A DNA stretch of 28,827 nt from CAMEON01 sp045531965. Its GTDB lineage: Bacteria > Bacillota > Clostridia > Oscillospirales > CAG-272. This document shows, in pieces, positions 14,644-23,300 of this stretch (its first letter is position 1; every line of letters begins with the position of its first letter). The DNA lies in assembly GCA_045531965.1 (NCBI GenBank), contig JAZSFA010000044.1, forward strand, positions 1 to 28,827, read 5' to 3'. The position numbers and the translations under genes are program-made. The notes beneath the pieces were generated by a model. It did not search any database. It was given only the letters and a program-made list of their open reading frames with translations, and had not been told where the DNA came from.

Positions 14644-16164
14644 TTATTGAGTTTTCCATCCCGAAAGCGGATCTTCAATGACCCATTGATACGTAACCGT
14701 CTCCCCCGTGTCATTGACCACCGTTCCTTCGTTTTCTGCAAGCTTTTCAACTGCATATACGATCCTTACGGTGTCATATTTTTCAAACCAATCGGTGCTC
14801 ATTCCTTTGATATAGACGTTTTTCCCCGTATCATCCATCTCTCCGCAAAAGCCTGCTTCATCCCAAGCAAGGACACGCACGATTGCTTCCTTGAGTTCCA
14901 CGTCGCTTTCATACCGTTCAAACAAATTGTCGATCACCCTATAGGCGTTGTCCTCGAGCTGATACCATTTCTCATTATGCTCAATATACGCTCCCCAATC
15001 ACCATAAATTTGTGTTGCCCCATTTTCATATGTCAACGTGATCCAATGTGTACCGCCGTACAAAGGCTCCTTCGGCACTTCCGGCGGGTCGGATCTTACC
15101 AAAACATCGGTAAGGAAATCTGCAAAAGCATTGATCTTTTCGGGATCCGTATAAATTCTAATATGCTCGGCCTTCGGACCGCCCATACCTACAAAAAAGT
15201 AAACACTCACCTCGACGGGCATGGATATGGGGGTATAATCCGCCCCCAGCACTTGTCTGTTTTTCTCGGTACTATAGCTATCGTAGGGCGCCTTGCGGAT
15301 CAACTCATTGAATTCTTCTTCGGAAATATACGTCTTTTCCTCGCCGACCTGATGATAATAGATGGTTTGAAGATCCTCGGTATGTCCGTCAAGCCCCAAG
15401 GCTTCCTCCAACACAAGCTGACCCGTAGTAGCATCCAAGCGATAAATCTCCCGCGAGCTCACGTCAGCCCCACTACTGCCGCAGATGATGATCTGCCCGT
15501 TTTCGTTGACGTAGCCTCTCTTGCGATTCCAAAAATCCTCCAGCAAAACGGGCTTACCGTCGTGCTGTGTAAACAACGCGATCAGGGTAAACTCGTCGCT
15601 CAGCAGGAGCAATTCCTCCACGCCGTCGCCATTGGCGTCTTTGACGGCGTAGCCCAAATGGGCAACCCCGTTGGTGCGATCACCGGGACAGAGAATAAAG
15701 GCCGCATTGCCAACCCTCGTGTACCATTCCCTTGCCTGCTCGTTGGGGAAATAAAACAGCGTCTCCAGCTCTTCATGCTTTTCCGCCCAATCGGGAAGAA
15801 CCTCCACCATCCTGTGATACATACGGATGATGGACTCGTAGTTTGCGAAATCCGCGGGGATAAGCTCCGAGTCCGTAGGCTCTTGGGTCACGGTTTCTTC
15901 TATGTGAGGTGTCTCCGCTACGGGCGGCGTAAAAGGTCCTCCCCTGCCCGCCGTCACGATAGCCACCACCACGCCGAGGGACACCACGGCGCACAGCACC
16001 GCCACCATGGCGGGGTGGTTCATAAAGGCGGAAAAGCGGCCTGTCCGCTTGGACTTTGAAAAGAGTATCGTACTCGCGCGAATGTCGCTCTCGCTGATGA
16101 GATCCTCGCTCATGTCGGTCATGCGTGCCGCAAGGTTCAGCATTTCATCCTTGACGTAAGTCAT
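14644..16164 (-). CDS. Single-pass membrane protein paired with ECF sigma factor (anti-sigma-like), copy 2
   Basis: A 506-residue paralog of the 12038 protein. The N-terminal 80 residues match closely: MTDMSEDLISESD against MNDMSDSLINESD, and an identical FSAFMNHPAMVAVLCAVVSL stretch leading into the membrane helix (about 51-70). The outside part differs: residues about 105-270 contain a DANGDGVEELLLLS calcium-loop motif as in FG-GAP/VCBS repeats; residues about 316-415 correspond to the last module of copy 1 (PVEVSVY, RSDPPE, ITLTYENG, KWYQ); residues 416-506 have no counterpart there. The ATG overlaps the sigma stop by four bases. It probably senses an outside cue for its sigma factor; this is inference. 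Confidence 0.8.
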   Translation of the reverse strand: MTYVKDEMLNLAARMTDMSEDLISESDIRASTILFSKSKRTGRFSAFMNHPAMVAVLCAVVSLGVVVAIVTAGRGGPFTPPVAETPHIEETVTQEPTDSELIPADFANYESIIRMYHRMVEVLPDWAEKHEELETLFYFPNEQAREWYTRVGNAAFILCPGDRTNGVAHLGYAVKDANGDGVEELLLLSDEFTLIALFTQHDGKPVLLEDFWNRKRGYVNENGQIIICGSSGADVSSREIYRLDATTGQLVLEEALGLDGHTEDLQTIYYHQVGEEKTYISEEEFNELIRKAPYDSYSTEKNRQVLGADYTPISMPVEVSVYFFVGMGGPKAEHIRIYTDPEKINAFADFLTDVLVRSDPPEVPKEPLYGGTHWITLTYENGATQIYGDWGAYIEHNEKWYQLEDNAYRVIDNLFERYESDVELKEAIVRVLAWDEAGFCGEMDDTGKNVYIKGMSTDWFEKYDTVRIVYAVEKLAENEGTVVNDTGETVTYQWVIEDPLSGWKTQ

Positions 16165-16715
16165 ACAGTATACCCCCTTTCAGCGAGATAGCCCCGCAAT
16201 TTTTCTCGGGTACGGATAAGTCTCTTGGTCACGGCGTTCTGCGTGAGTCCATAATATTTTGCCAGCTCCTTGACGCTAAGGGCGTGCCAATACCGCCCCA
16301 TGAACAGCTTACGGCTGAGGGCATCCTCACTCCGCAAAAAGGTTTCCATAAGAGAGACGACCTCCCCTTGGGTCTCTTCCTCGGCGGGCAGACATTCGGA
16401 CAGCTCGTGCAAGGCGATCTCAAAATCAATATGCTTGCTCGCCGCACGGTTCTGTCGGTAGCGGTCGATGGATAGGTTGCGAAGAATCTTGGCAAGATAG
16501 TTCTTCAGAGACGGCGGGTCTTTGGGCGGGACGGTGTTCCACACCTTTAAATAGGTATCACTCACACATTCCTCGGCATCGGCATGATTTCCCACGATGC
16601 CTTGGGACAGTCCCATGCAGAACTTGCCGTACACGCGGTCAGTCTCGGTGATAGCGCGCTCGTCACGGGCAAAATACAAAGCGACGATACTTCGGGTAGT
16701 TTCTCTTTCGTCCAT
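16161..16715 (-). CDS. ECF-type sigma-70 factor, copy 2
   Basis: A 184-residue sigma factor with region 2 (DAEECVSDTYLKVWNTVP, LAKILRNLSIDRYR) and region 4 (ELAKYYGLTQNAVTKRL). It aligns end to end without gaps to copy 1 at 13954-14508, with the largest differences at about 93-140, the linker between regions 2 and 4. GAAGGAGGTGCCGAC precedes the ATG. Its TGA overlaps the start of the membrane-protein gene by ATGA. Given conserved region 2 and region 4 helices, the two factors may recognise overlapping promoters. Confidence 0.9.
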   Translation of the reverse strand: MDERETTRSIVALYFARDERAITETDRVYGKFCMGLSQGIVGNHADAEECVSDTYLKVWNTVPPKDPPSLKNYLAKILRNLSIDRYRQNRAASKHIDFEIALHELSECLPAEEETQGEVVSLMETFLRSEDALSRKLFMGRYWHALSVKELAKYYGLTQNAVTKRLIRTREKLRGYLAERGYTV

Positions 16716-16755
16716 GTCGGCACCTCCTTCATCCTTTTGGTGATATCTTCACCCT

Positions 16756-16785
16756 TTATAACGAATCTCGCGGGGCATTTCTGCC
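16756..16785 (-). promoter_or_regulatory. Putative promoter shared by both sigma cassettes, copy 2
   Basis: On the minus strand GGCAGA, 17 bases, GTTATAA, as at 14539-14568. The sequence between the boxes is only partly alike (both end in GA.ATTC or GAAATCT), so conservation is concentrated in the boxes and the downstream GTGAAG. Located about 40 bases before the sigma start. Confidence 0.5.
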
Positions 16786-16813
16786 TTGCTTTCTTGTTTT
16801 TTGCAAAAAAATT

Positions 16814-16856
16814 CAAAAAAAAGCCGATGCGGGGCTGTTCAGCCCCGCACGCGGCT
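16814..16856 (-). terminator. Intrinsic terminator of the lipoprotein operon
   Basis: A stem from 16822 to 16856 with core GCGGGGCTG-TTC-AGCCCCGC extended by AGCCG/GCGGCT. On the minus strand it is followed by eight T. It lies ten bases after the stop of the 104-residue gene and separates it from the sigma cassettes. Confidence 0.9.
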
Positions 16857-16866
16857 CCTGTGTATC

Positions 16867-17181
16867 TTACTTTCTCGACAGGGTCAGGTTAAAGCGATAG
16901 CTGACGTAGCTGTACCCGTCTTCATCCAGATCATCAAGGATGTCCCGGACGTATTCCTGACATGCCTCTTCAAAGTGAGACTGGGCATAGGAACGGGTGT
17001 AGAAGCCCGAGTCACTATAACTGATATCAGCTCTGACTTGTACCGTCAGGGTGGATCCGCTGACCGAGGCGCTGAAGTCCGCGCGGTTGAGGCGAAGATT
17101 TCCTCCGTCCCAGCCCGAAAAGCGGTTGTGTAGGTCCGAGATACCTGTGCTTAATTTGTAGCAAAGATTTCTGCAATCCAT
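16867..17181 (-). CDS. Hypothetical protein, 104 residues
   Basis: I do not recognise this protein. It is small and probably soluble, without signal peptide. It starts MDCRNLCYKLSTGISDLHNR, continues with two likely beta strands (ADFSASVSGSTLTVQVRADI), an acidic helix (HFEEACQEYVRDILDDLDED) and a last strand ending FNLTLSRK. The alternation of strands and one long helix suggests a small alpha/beta fold. AAGGAGA is well placed before its ATG. It follows the lipoprotein gene by 36 bases on the same strand and is followed by a strong terminator, so the two form one operon. Confidence 0.75.
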   Translation of the reverse strand: MDCRNLCYKLSTGISDLHNRFSGWDGGNLRLNRADFSASVSGSTLTVQVRADISYSDSGFYTRSYAQSHFEEACQEYVRDILDDLDEDGYSYVSYRFNLTLSRK

Positions 17182-17217
17182 GGTATGTCTCCTTCTTTTA
17201 AAATCTTGAGGATAAGA

Positions 17218-18021
17218 TCAGCCTGCAAAAGCAGCGGCATCGTCTTTGGTGTCAAAGAAAGCGATGTACTCGATGTCAAAATACTCTTCGCCGCCGTCAG
17301 CGGTAGTGAGCTTGCCGCCGTTACCCGTATAGTCAAAGAAATTGTAGATCAGATACTCGATCGCGGCACCGCCGGTTACGTCGGTATCGGGCGTACCCTC
17401 AGAGCCTGCCTTGTTCTTTCTCATGTCCAGAACCAGCACGTTCCAAGAGCCGTCGGTGGCGTAGTAGAACCAGTTGTCACTATCGCGGCGATTACCGTTA
17501 AACTCATCCGTGCCGTTGAGCAGGAAGGTGCCCCAGAAGTTGGAGCCATAGGTGCCGCCGTTGGTGCGGTACTTGATGGCGATGATATCGCTGAATCCCT
17601 CGCCTTCGGCAACAAGGGTGATGGCGGGATTGGTGGCGGTATCGGCAGTGCCGGTCAGGAAGTGGGCATAGTCACCCTCCAGGGTCACGGTAGCGTTGGT
17701 GGCGATCATGGCAGCCAGATCCTCGGCAGAATAAAACGCCTTGGGCTCGACAGGATCAACGGGAGCATCCGTGGGGGCTTCGGTAGGCGCTTCGGTAGGC
17801 GCTTCCGTGGGGGCTTCGGTGGGTACCTCAGTAGGTGCCTCGGTGGGCGCCTCGGTGGGTGCCTCGGTGGGTGCCTCGGTAGGTACCTCGGTGGGCGCCT
17901 CGGTGGGTGCATTGGTTGAAACCTCGGCGGTGGTCTCGGCGGGCTTGTCGCCCTCGGAGCATGCAACGGCTGTCAGAGTGACTGTCAGCAGAAGCAAGGC
18001 GCAGATGAGCAATTTTTTCAT
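17218..18021 (-). CDS. Lipoprotein with EAPT-repeat linker and carbohydrate-binding-like domain
   Basis: A 267-residue exported lipoprotein. Residues 1-20 are a signal peptide (MKKLLICALLLLTVTL) ending at C21 in TAVAC; the lipobox is weak at -3 (Ala) but the cysteine and context are clear. Residues about 40-88 are a tandem PTEA/PTEV linker. The rest (about 95-267) is one beta-rich domain with WNVLVLDMR and the ending EYFDIEYIAFFDTKDDAAAFAG, a style common in clostridial surface proteins as a sugar-binding-like jelly roll. The start at 18021 follows AAAGGAAG; earlier in-frame codons lack a ribosome site. It probably anchors to the outer face of the membrane. Confidence 0.8.
   Translation of the reverse strand: MKKLLICALLLLTVTLTAVACSEGDKPAETTAEVSTNAPTEAPTEVPTEAPTEAPTEAPTEAPTEVPTEAPTEAPTEAPTEAPTDAPVDPVEPKAFYSAEDLAAMIATNATVTLEGDYAHFLTGTADTATNPAITLVAEGEGFSDIIAIKYRTNGGTYGSNFWGTFLLNGTDEFNGNRRDSDNWFYYATDGSWNVLVLDMRKNKAGSEGTPDTDVTGGAAIEYLIYNFFDYTGNGGKLTTADGGEEYFDIEYIAFFDTKDDAAAFAG
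17755..17905 (-). repeat. Tandem 12-bp coding repeat (PTEA/PTEV linker)
   Basis: About eleven copies of a 12-base unit (plus-strand type TCGGTGGGTGCC, with C/T and T/C variants) encode PTEA, PTEV or PTDA units. The copies differ mainly at third codon positions, so the peptide is kept while the DNA drifts, as expected for an old or selected linker. Confidence 0.85.
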
Positions 18022-18149
18022 GGTTGGACTTCCTTTCATATGATAAAAAATGGTGACGAAATCAACGCGTCCGCGGCAGGAAGGCAAATAACCCTCGCGG
18101 ATGCTTGGCGGGAGCAGAGATACAGACCTCCGAATAAAATACGCAGCCG

Positions 18150-18638
18150 TTACTGCCCGGCGTGGTGGTGTCTGATACGTTGGATCACCGCGTACACGCC
18201 CAAAACCGCGTACAGGGTCACCTCCACAATACCGACAGCCAAGTGGATCATGGCAAAGCCGCCGTTCAAAAGGTCAAAGAGGACCAGCGGGAGAAAAATC
18301 GCCGTCAAAAGCCCCGTCACGGCGGTGATGGAGAGGATACGGTGGAGGAGGCTCGTAAAAGACGTATCCCGCAGATCCTCGCCATATTTACGGCGGGCGC
18401 GGCGGGTCAGCTCCCACAGGAGGGTGAGCAAAGAAAGAGAGACTGTTAAAGAAAGCATGGCGATGGCGCCGAGATACACCAAAAACAGATTGAACCACCA
18501 ATCTCCTTCGATCAGAGTCAGCGCTACCGCCGTACCGATCATGGCAACGGGTGCGAAAACAGCAAAGATGACCGTCAACGCACGGAGGGCACGATAGATT
18601 TTGCCGCTTTTATTTGGATTCGTACAGGTGATGGACAT
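18150..18638 (-). CDS. Four-helix integral membrane protein, unknown function
   Basis: A 162-residue membrane protein. Hydrophobic helices lie at about 17-42, 50-73, 99-122 and 127-150 with an Arg/Lys-rich loop (ELTRRARRKYGEDLRD) between helices 2 and 3; the tail is RIRHHHAGQ. No catalytic motif is visible and no family name is safe. GGGAGA precedes the ATG at 18638 by about seven bases. The frame extends upstream to 18746 but runs through the promoter. It stands as a single-gene unit with its own promoter. Confidence 0.75.
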   Translation of the reverse strand: MSITCTNPNKSGKIYRALRALTVIFAVFAPVAMIGTAVALTLIEGDWWFNLFLVYLGAIAMLSLTVSLSLLTLLWELTRRARRKYGEDLRDTSFTSLLHRILSITAVTGLLTAIFLPLVLFDLLNGGFAMIHLAVGIVEVTLYAVLGVYAVIQRIRHHHAGQ

Positions 18639-18668
18639 GGGCCGGATCTCCCTTCTTCTGTAGATTTC

Positions 18669-18697
18669 AGTATAGCATATTTTCCGCTGTCTGTCAA
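18669..18697 (-). promoter_or_regulatory. Sigma-A promoter of the four-helix membrane protein gene
   Basis: On the minus strand TTGACA, 17 bases, TATACT with TG before the -10. It lies about 30 bases upstream of the start codon. Confidence 0.8.
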
Positions 18698-18734
18698 GAG
18701 AACCGCTTGTATCTTCATATTTTTCATAAAAAAT

Positions 18735-18770
18735 GAAGAGAGCCACGCCCGAACGGGGATGACTCTCTTA
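18735..18770 (-). terminator. Intrinsic terminator of the AsnRS gene
   Basis: AGAGAG and CTCTCT arms close an imperfect stem around CCCGAACGGG. On the minus strand it is followed by TCATTTTTTATG. It starts ten bases after the asnS stop. Confidence 0.75.
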
Positions 18771-18779
18771 TAGATCAAG

Positions 18780-20156
18780 TCACATAGAACCAACGGTTCT
18801 GGGGAACATGAGTACGTCGCGGATGTTCTGCACGCCCGTGATGTACATGAGCATACGCTCAAAGCCCAGACCAAAGCCGCTGTGAGGGACGGAGCCATAC
18901 TTACGGGTATCCAAATACTCGGTGTAGGACTCGAGAGGCATATTACGGGCGGTCATGGCGGCTACCAGCTTATCGTAGTCTGCCTCACGCTCGGAGCAGC
19001 CGATGATCTCGCCGATACCGGGAACAAGCAGGTCGGTGGCGGCAACGGTCTTGCCGTCGGGGTTCTGCTTCATGTAGAAGGACTTGATGGCGGCGGGATA
19101 GTTGACCACGAAGACGGGGCGACCGAAATGCTCGTCCACCAGGTACTTTTCATGCTCGGTCTGCAGATCGCAGCCCCACTCCACGGGGTACTTGAACTCC
19201 TTGCCGCTATTCTTCAGAATCTCGATGGCTTCGGTGTAGTCCAGCTTGACGAAATCGTTCGAAAGCATCTTGTTCAGTTTGTCGATGACACCCTTCTCCA
19301 CTCTTTCGTTGAAGAAGTTCATCTCCTCGGGACAATGCTCCATGACGTCGCGGACGATATACTTGATGAAGTCCTCGGCGATCTCGATGATGTCGTGGAT
19401 ATCGCAGAAGCAGACCTCAGGCTCTACGTGCCAAAACTCGGCGACGTGGCGGGTGGTGTTGGAATTTTCAGCACGGAAGGTGGGACCGAAGGTATAAATG
19501 CGTCCCAGACCCATTGCCGCCATTTCACCCTCCAGCTGGGCGGAAACGGTCAGACCCGCCTTGCGACCGAAAAAGTCGTTTGCGTAGTATTCAGCCTCGC
19601 TTTCGGCAGTGGCGTTCCAAGGCAGGGTGGTGACACGGAACATCTCACCGGCACCCTCGCAGTCAGAGCCAGTGATAATGGGGGGATGGACGTAGCGGTA
19701 GCCCTTGGATTGAAAATACTGATGGATGGACTGCGCCAACTGGCTACGTACGGCAAAGACCGCCTCGAAATAGCGGGTACGACCACGCAGATGGGGAATG
19801 GTTCGCATGAATTCGACCGTCTGGTACTTCTTCTGAAGAGGGTAGTCGGTGGGGCACTTACCCAGCACGGTAAGGGTTTCCACCTGCAGCTCTATCACGT
19901 TGCGTTCGGAGGCAACGAGCGTACCTGTAGCGGTGAGGGACGCGCCGACTGCCATAACGTCCTTATACAGCGCCTCGCTGATCTTTTCCTTATCGATGAC
20001 CAACTGGAGACTTGCAAAGCAAGAGCCATCGTTGACCTCCAGGAAGGAGACGTTCTTAGAGTCGCGAGCGGTACGGACCCAGCCGCAAATGACCACCGAG
20101 GTGTTTACGAACTTGTCCGCTTCGGCAAAAAGCACTTTAATATCGGTATGTTTCAT
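18780..20156 (-). CDS. asnS: Asparaginyl-tRNA synthetase
   Basis: Charges tRNA-Asn with asparagine. At 458 residues it has the normal length. The N-terminal anticodon-binding OB fold (about 15-105, VVICGWVRTARDSKNVSFLEVNDG) is followed by a class IIb catalytic core with FRAENSNTTRHVAEFWHVEPE (motif 2) and GFGLGFERMLMYITG (motif 3), ending FPRTVGSM. The motifs fit AsnRS rather than AspRS. GGAGTGA precedes the ATG and a short leader without T-box follows the promoter at 20201-20229. It is a single-gene unit. Confidence 0.97.
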   Translation of the reverse strand: MKHTDIKVLFAEADKFVNTSVVICGWVRTARDSKNVSFLEVNDGSCFASLQLVIDKEKISEALYKDVMAVGASLTATGTLVASERNVIELQVETLTVLGKCPTDYPLQKKYQTVEFMRTIPHLRGRTRYFEAVFAVRSQLAQSIHQYFQSKGYRYVHPPIITGSDCEGAGEMFRVTTLPWNATAESEAEYYANDFFGRKAGLTVSAQLEGEMAAMGLGRIYTFGPTFRAENSNTTRHVAEFWHVEPEVCFCDIHDIIEIAEDFIKYIVRDVMEHCPEEMNFFNERVEKGVIDKLNKMLSNDFVKLDYTEAIEILKNSGKEFKYPVEWGCDLQTEHEKYLVDEHFGRPVFVVNYPAAIKSFYMKQNPDGKTVAATDLLVPGIGEIIGCSEREADYDKLVAAMTARNMPLESYTEYLDTRKYGSVPHSGFGLGFERMLMYITGVQNIRDVLMFPRTVGSM

Positions 20157-20200
20157 GGTATGTCACTCCAATCTTGGGAAATTACAAATCATTATCGTTT

Positions 20201-20229
20201 ATTATAACACATAATCCTTGCGTTTACAA
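20201..20229 (-). promoter_or_regulatory. Sigma-A promoter of asnS
   Basis: On the minus strand TTGTAA, 17 bases, TATAAT, with TG one base before the -10. The stretch TATGTGTTATAATAAA also occurs at the promoter of the histidine phosphatase gene (27663-27691). About 45 bases upstream of the start codon. Confidence 0.8.
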
Positions 20230-20327
20230 GGGGTTTTGTAAGATTTTTGAAAAAAGTAGCCATGGGCGATTGCGTAAGGTTTCTCATTTGGGTTTATCGG
20301 TCTGACGGAACAGAGAGAAAAAGGAAG

Positions 20328-20355
20328 ATCCTCCACTCCGCGGGGAGTGGAGGAT
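20328..20355 (-). terminator. Intrinsic terminator of the beta-helix lipoprotein gene
   Basis: A perfect 12-pair stem with a four-base loop. On the minus strand it is followed by CTTCCTTTTTCTC, a usable but interrupted T run. It lies nine bases after the stop codon. Confidence 0.8.
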
Positions 20356-20363
20356 GGGTGTGA

Positions 20364-23300
20364 TCAGTTCAGCTGCTCAATGGTGATGGATCCGACGAGA
20401 TATTCCACGGTAGTCAGACCGTAGAATAAGAGATCGTCGGTGCCGCCGGGGGTGAAATTCTCGAAGGTCACGGTCAACAGACGGCTGTTGTCGGGGTCTG
20501 CCTGCACCTTATAGTTGACCTCGCCGGAGTTCTGTACGCCGCCCTGCATATGGAGCAGCACGAACGCGCCGCGAGGCAGAGTGTTTGCCAGGTTACCCAA
20601 CACATCGTAGACCTGAAGGGTGATGCGGTATTTCTTGCCGCCCGTCAGGTTGTTGGGGAGCGAACCGAAGGTGAAGTTCTCACTCACGTAATAGAAGGTA
20701 TCGCCGAAGCCCTTCTCGCGGAGGAGGGCGGCGGTCTTCTCGGGCAGGAGGGCGGTAGCGGCGTAGGCACTAACACCCGTGTTCATGAGATTGCCCTCGG
20801 TGAAATCGAAGGTGTAGCCCGCCTTCAGCTCCTCGGCGGTGAGGGTGTGGTAGTCGTCGCGAGAGAGGAAGACGTCGGGTTTGAGGGATTTTGCCATGGT
20901 AATCACAAAGTCACCGATATAGATGTCGGCATATTCGGTGGGCGTATTGCTCAGGAAGAACTTCAAAGACTTCTCGCCGGTGGCGCCTACCGTCCAGTCC
21001 ATCTCAAAGTGGTAGAAACCCTCGCCCGTGAAGAGTCCCTCTGCCAACACACGGTTACCGGGGGTCTCGTCCATAGCCAAAAGATAGATCTTTGTGTTGT
21101 TATTGGGCACCATGGGGGAAGCGATATAGGCGTCAATGGAGAGGTGGTAGGTCTTACCCTGTACGTAGTATTCCTTCTCGGTCAGACCCGTAAAGTCGCC
21201 CATATCTCCCTTGATGTGCAGTACCACGCCCGATTCGAAGCCGGACCGGGCGTTCATGATGGCGTTTCTTACGGTCTCGTCGGCGATCTTATCGTAGGTC
21301 AGCGCCTCGCCCCTCTTACCAATGGTCAGGTCTGCAGACCAGATGAAGGTATGACCGTTATAGAGCTGATCTGTGGAGGGGTTCTTGTAGGAGGTAGCGG
21401 TGACGTTGACGTTACCGATGTACACCGTAACACCCTCGGGAACGTCGATAAAGAAGCCTGTGTTCCCATTTTCTGCGTTATAGAGACAAGCGGCGGTGGC
21501 AATCGTGTTAGCCTCTTCAAACAGCATATCGCGGATGACGGTAGCGGCATCTCCCTTGGCAAATCCTGCGGCACCACCCGTATCCGTGGCGTAGTAGTTG
21601 ATGGCGAACATATAGGACTTCCCTTCCGTGTGGAAGTGGGGGAGGAAATCGGCGGACAGACCGCCCAGGAAATAGCGTTTGCCGTTCTCCCCGCCCGTCA
21701 GCACCAGCACGCGGTCGGCAAAGCCGTCGTTGGCGGTGAGCTTATCGCGGATGGCGGCGTCCTCAATGGCGGAGACGGACAGAAGCTGACCGTACTCCAC
21801 CTGCATGAGGGTATTGGTCCAATCGTAGGTGACGGTATTGGTGAAATCCAGTTCCTCGGGCTTGACCAGCGTGGGAACTTTGGTCATCTTGCGGTTCTTA
21901 TAGGTGAACAGACCTTCCTCGGTCCAGGTATCCGACTCGGTGATCGCCACGTTACGTCCCGCCGCGATTCTGGCACCGTCGTTGAAGGTACAGCCCCAGA
22001 AGCCGAAGTCTACCATAGCTTTACGAATGGTGGTGCCTGCAGCGCCGATGTCGAGCGTGCCGCCATTGAAGGTGCAGTTGATGTAGTCGACGTTGCCGGG
22101 AATGGGACCCTCTACGCTGCCATCCTCGCGGATCCAAGTGATGAGCATATCAAAGATGCAGTTCTCAATGCGGATATCTCTGCGGAAACGGAAGGTACCC
22201 GTGAAGCGGGAATTGGTGATGGTGGAGCCGGGGGCGCAGGTGTCGTGGTTGCCCACAAGCCAACCTGCTTCCAGCTTCTTAAAGTTTTCGCCGTAATCCA
22301 AGGTCAGCTCAACCGTACCGTTGGGGTTATTGACCACACGGCGGACGGTTGCCACGCCTCCGAACACGCCCTTGGGGCTGAACACGTCAATGACGTCGCC
22401 CTCACGGCAGTTGAAGGGATGGTAAGAGCCGTGGGTAAACATCTCGTACTGGGTGACGGTGAACTGGTTGCCGTTCTTTACCGAGGTCACGTAGCCCAGG
22501 GTGTTACTGACGTTGAAGACGTCGTCGAACAGAACCCCCACGTCGCACTCGTTCCAATGGAAGGGACGGCGGTTGTCCTTGACGTGATAGCCATCGCGCC
22601 AGGAGACCATCTTGATCTCGCGGTCGTTCTGCTCTCCCGGGATGAAGTCCATGTTCTCGAAATAGATCTCGGCGTCGTTGTCGCGGACGTTGGCAATGAA
22701 GCTGGGCGCCGCCCAGACCTCGATGTTCTCAAAGACCATACAGCCCGTGTTATCGGCGATATACATGATCTCGCTCAGAACGTTACCGATGCCGGGGTTG
22801 GGCACAAAGACCTTATCCCCCACGGCGTACCCGTGGCTCTCGGTCTTGTACTCTACCTGGATCTCCTTAGAGGCGGTCTTTTTCATGAAGTTGATGAACT
22901 GGTGAGGTCTCTCCTGCTTACCCTCGTTGTATTCAATGGAGAAATTGGTGAGGTTGCGGGTATCGGCGTAGCTCTGGTGGGGCTCGATATCGGTGGTATA
23001 GGTGACGGTGGCACCGCTCACCGCCTTGACGGTACCCACAAGGTAGGGGGACACCGACAGATCCAGCTTCATGTTACAGATACGGATATCCGCGTTGTTG
23101 GTCATGGCATAGTAGCAGATACCGGGGGCGAAGCGGAACACGGATCCGCCGCCGTCCACGGTAACACCGTCGGCACCCTGCATAGCGAAGGGAGAGGCGA
23201 AGGGACCCGCGCTGCGGTCGGTAGAGCCGATGTAGTAGGTTTTGCCCGACTCAAACTGAAGGGTTGCCTGCTGCTCCATGGCTGCCACAATGGCGCGACC

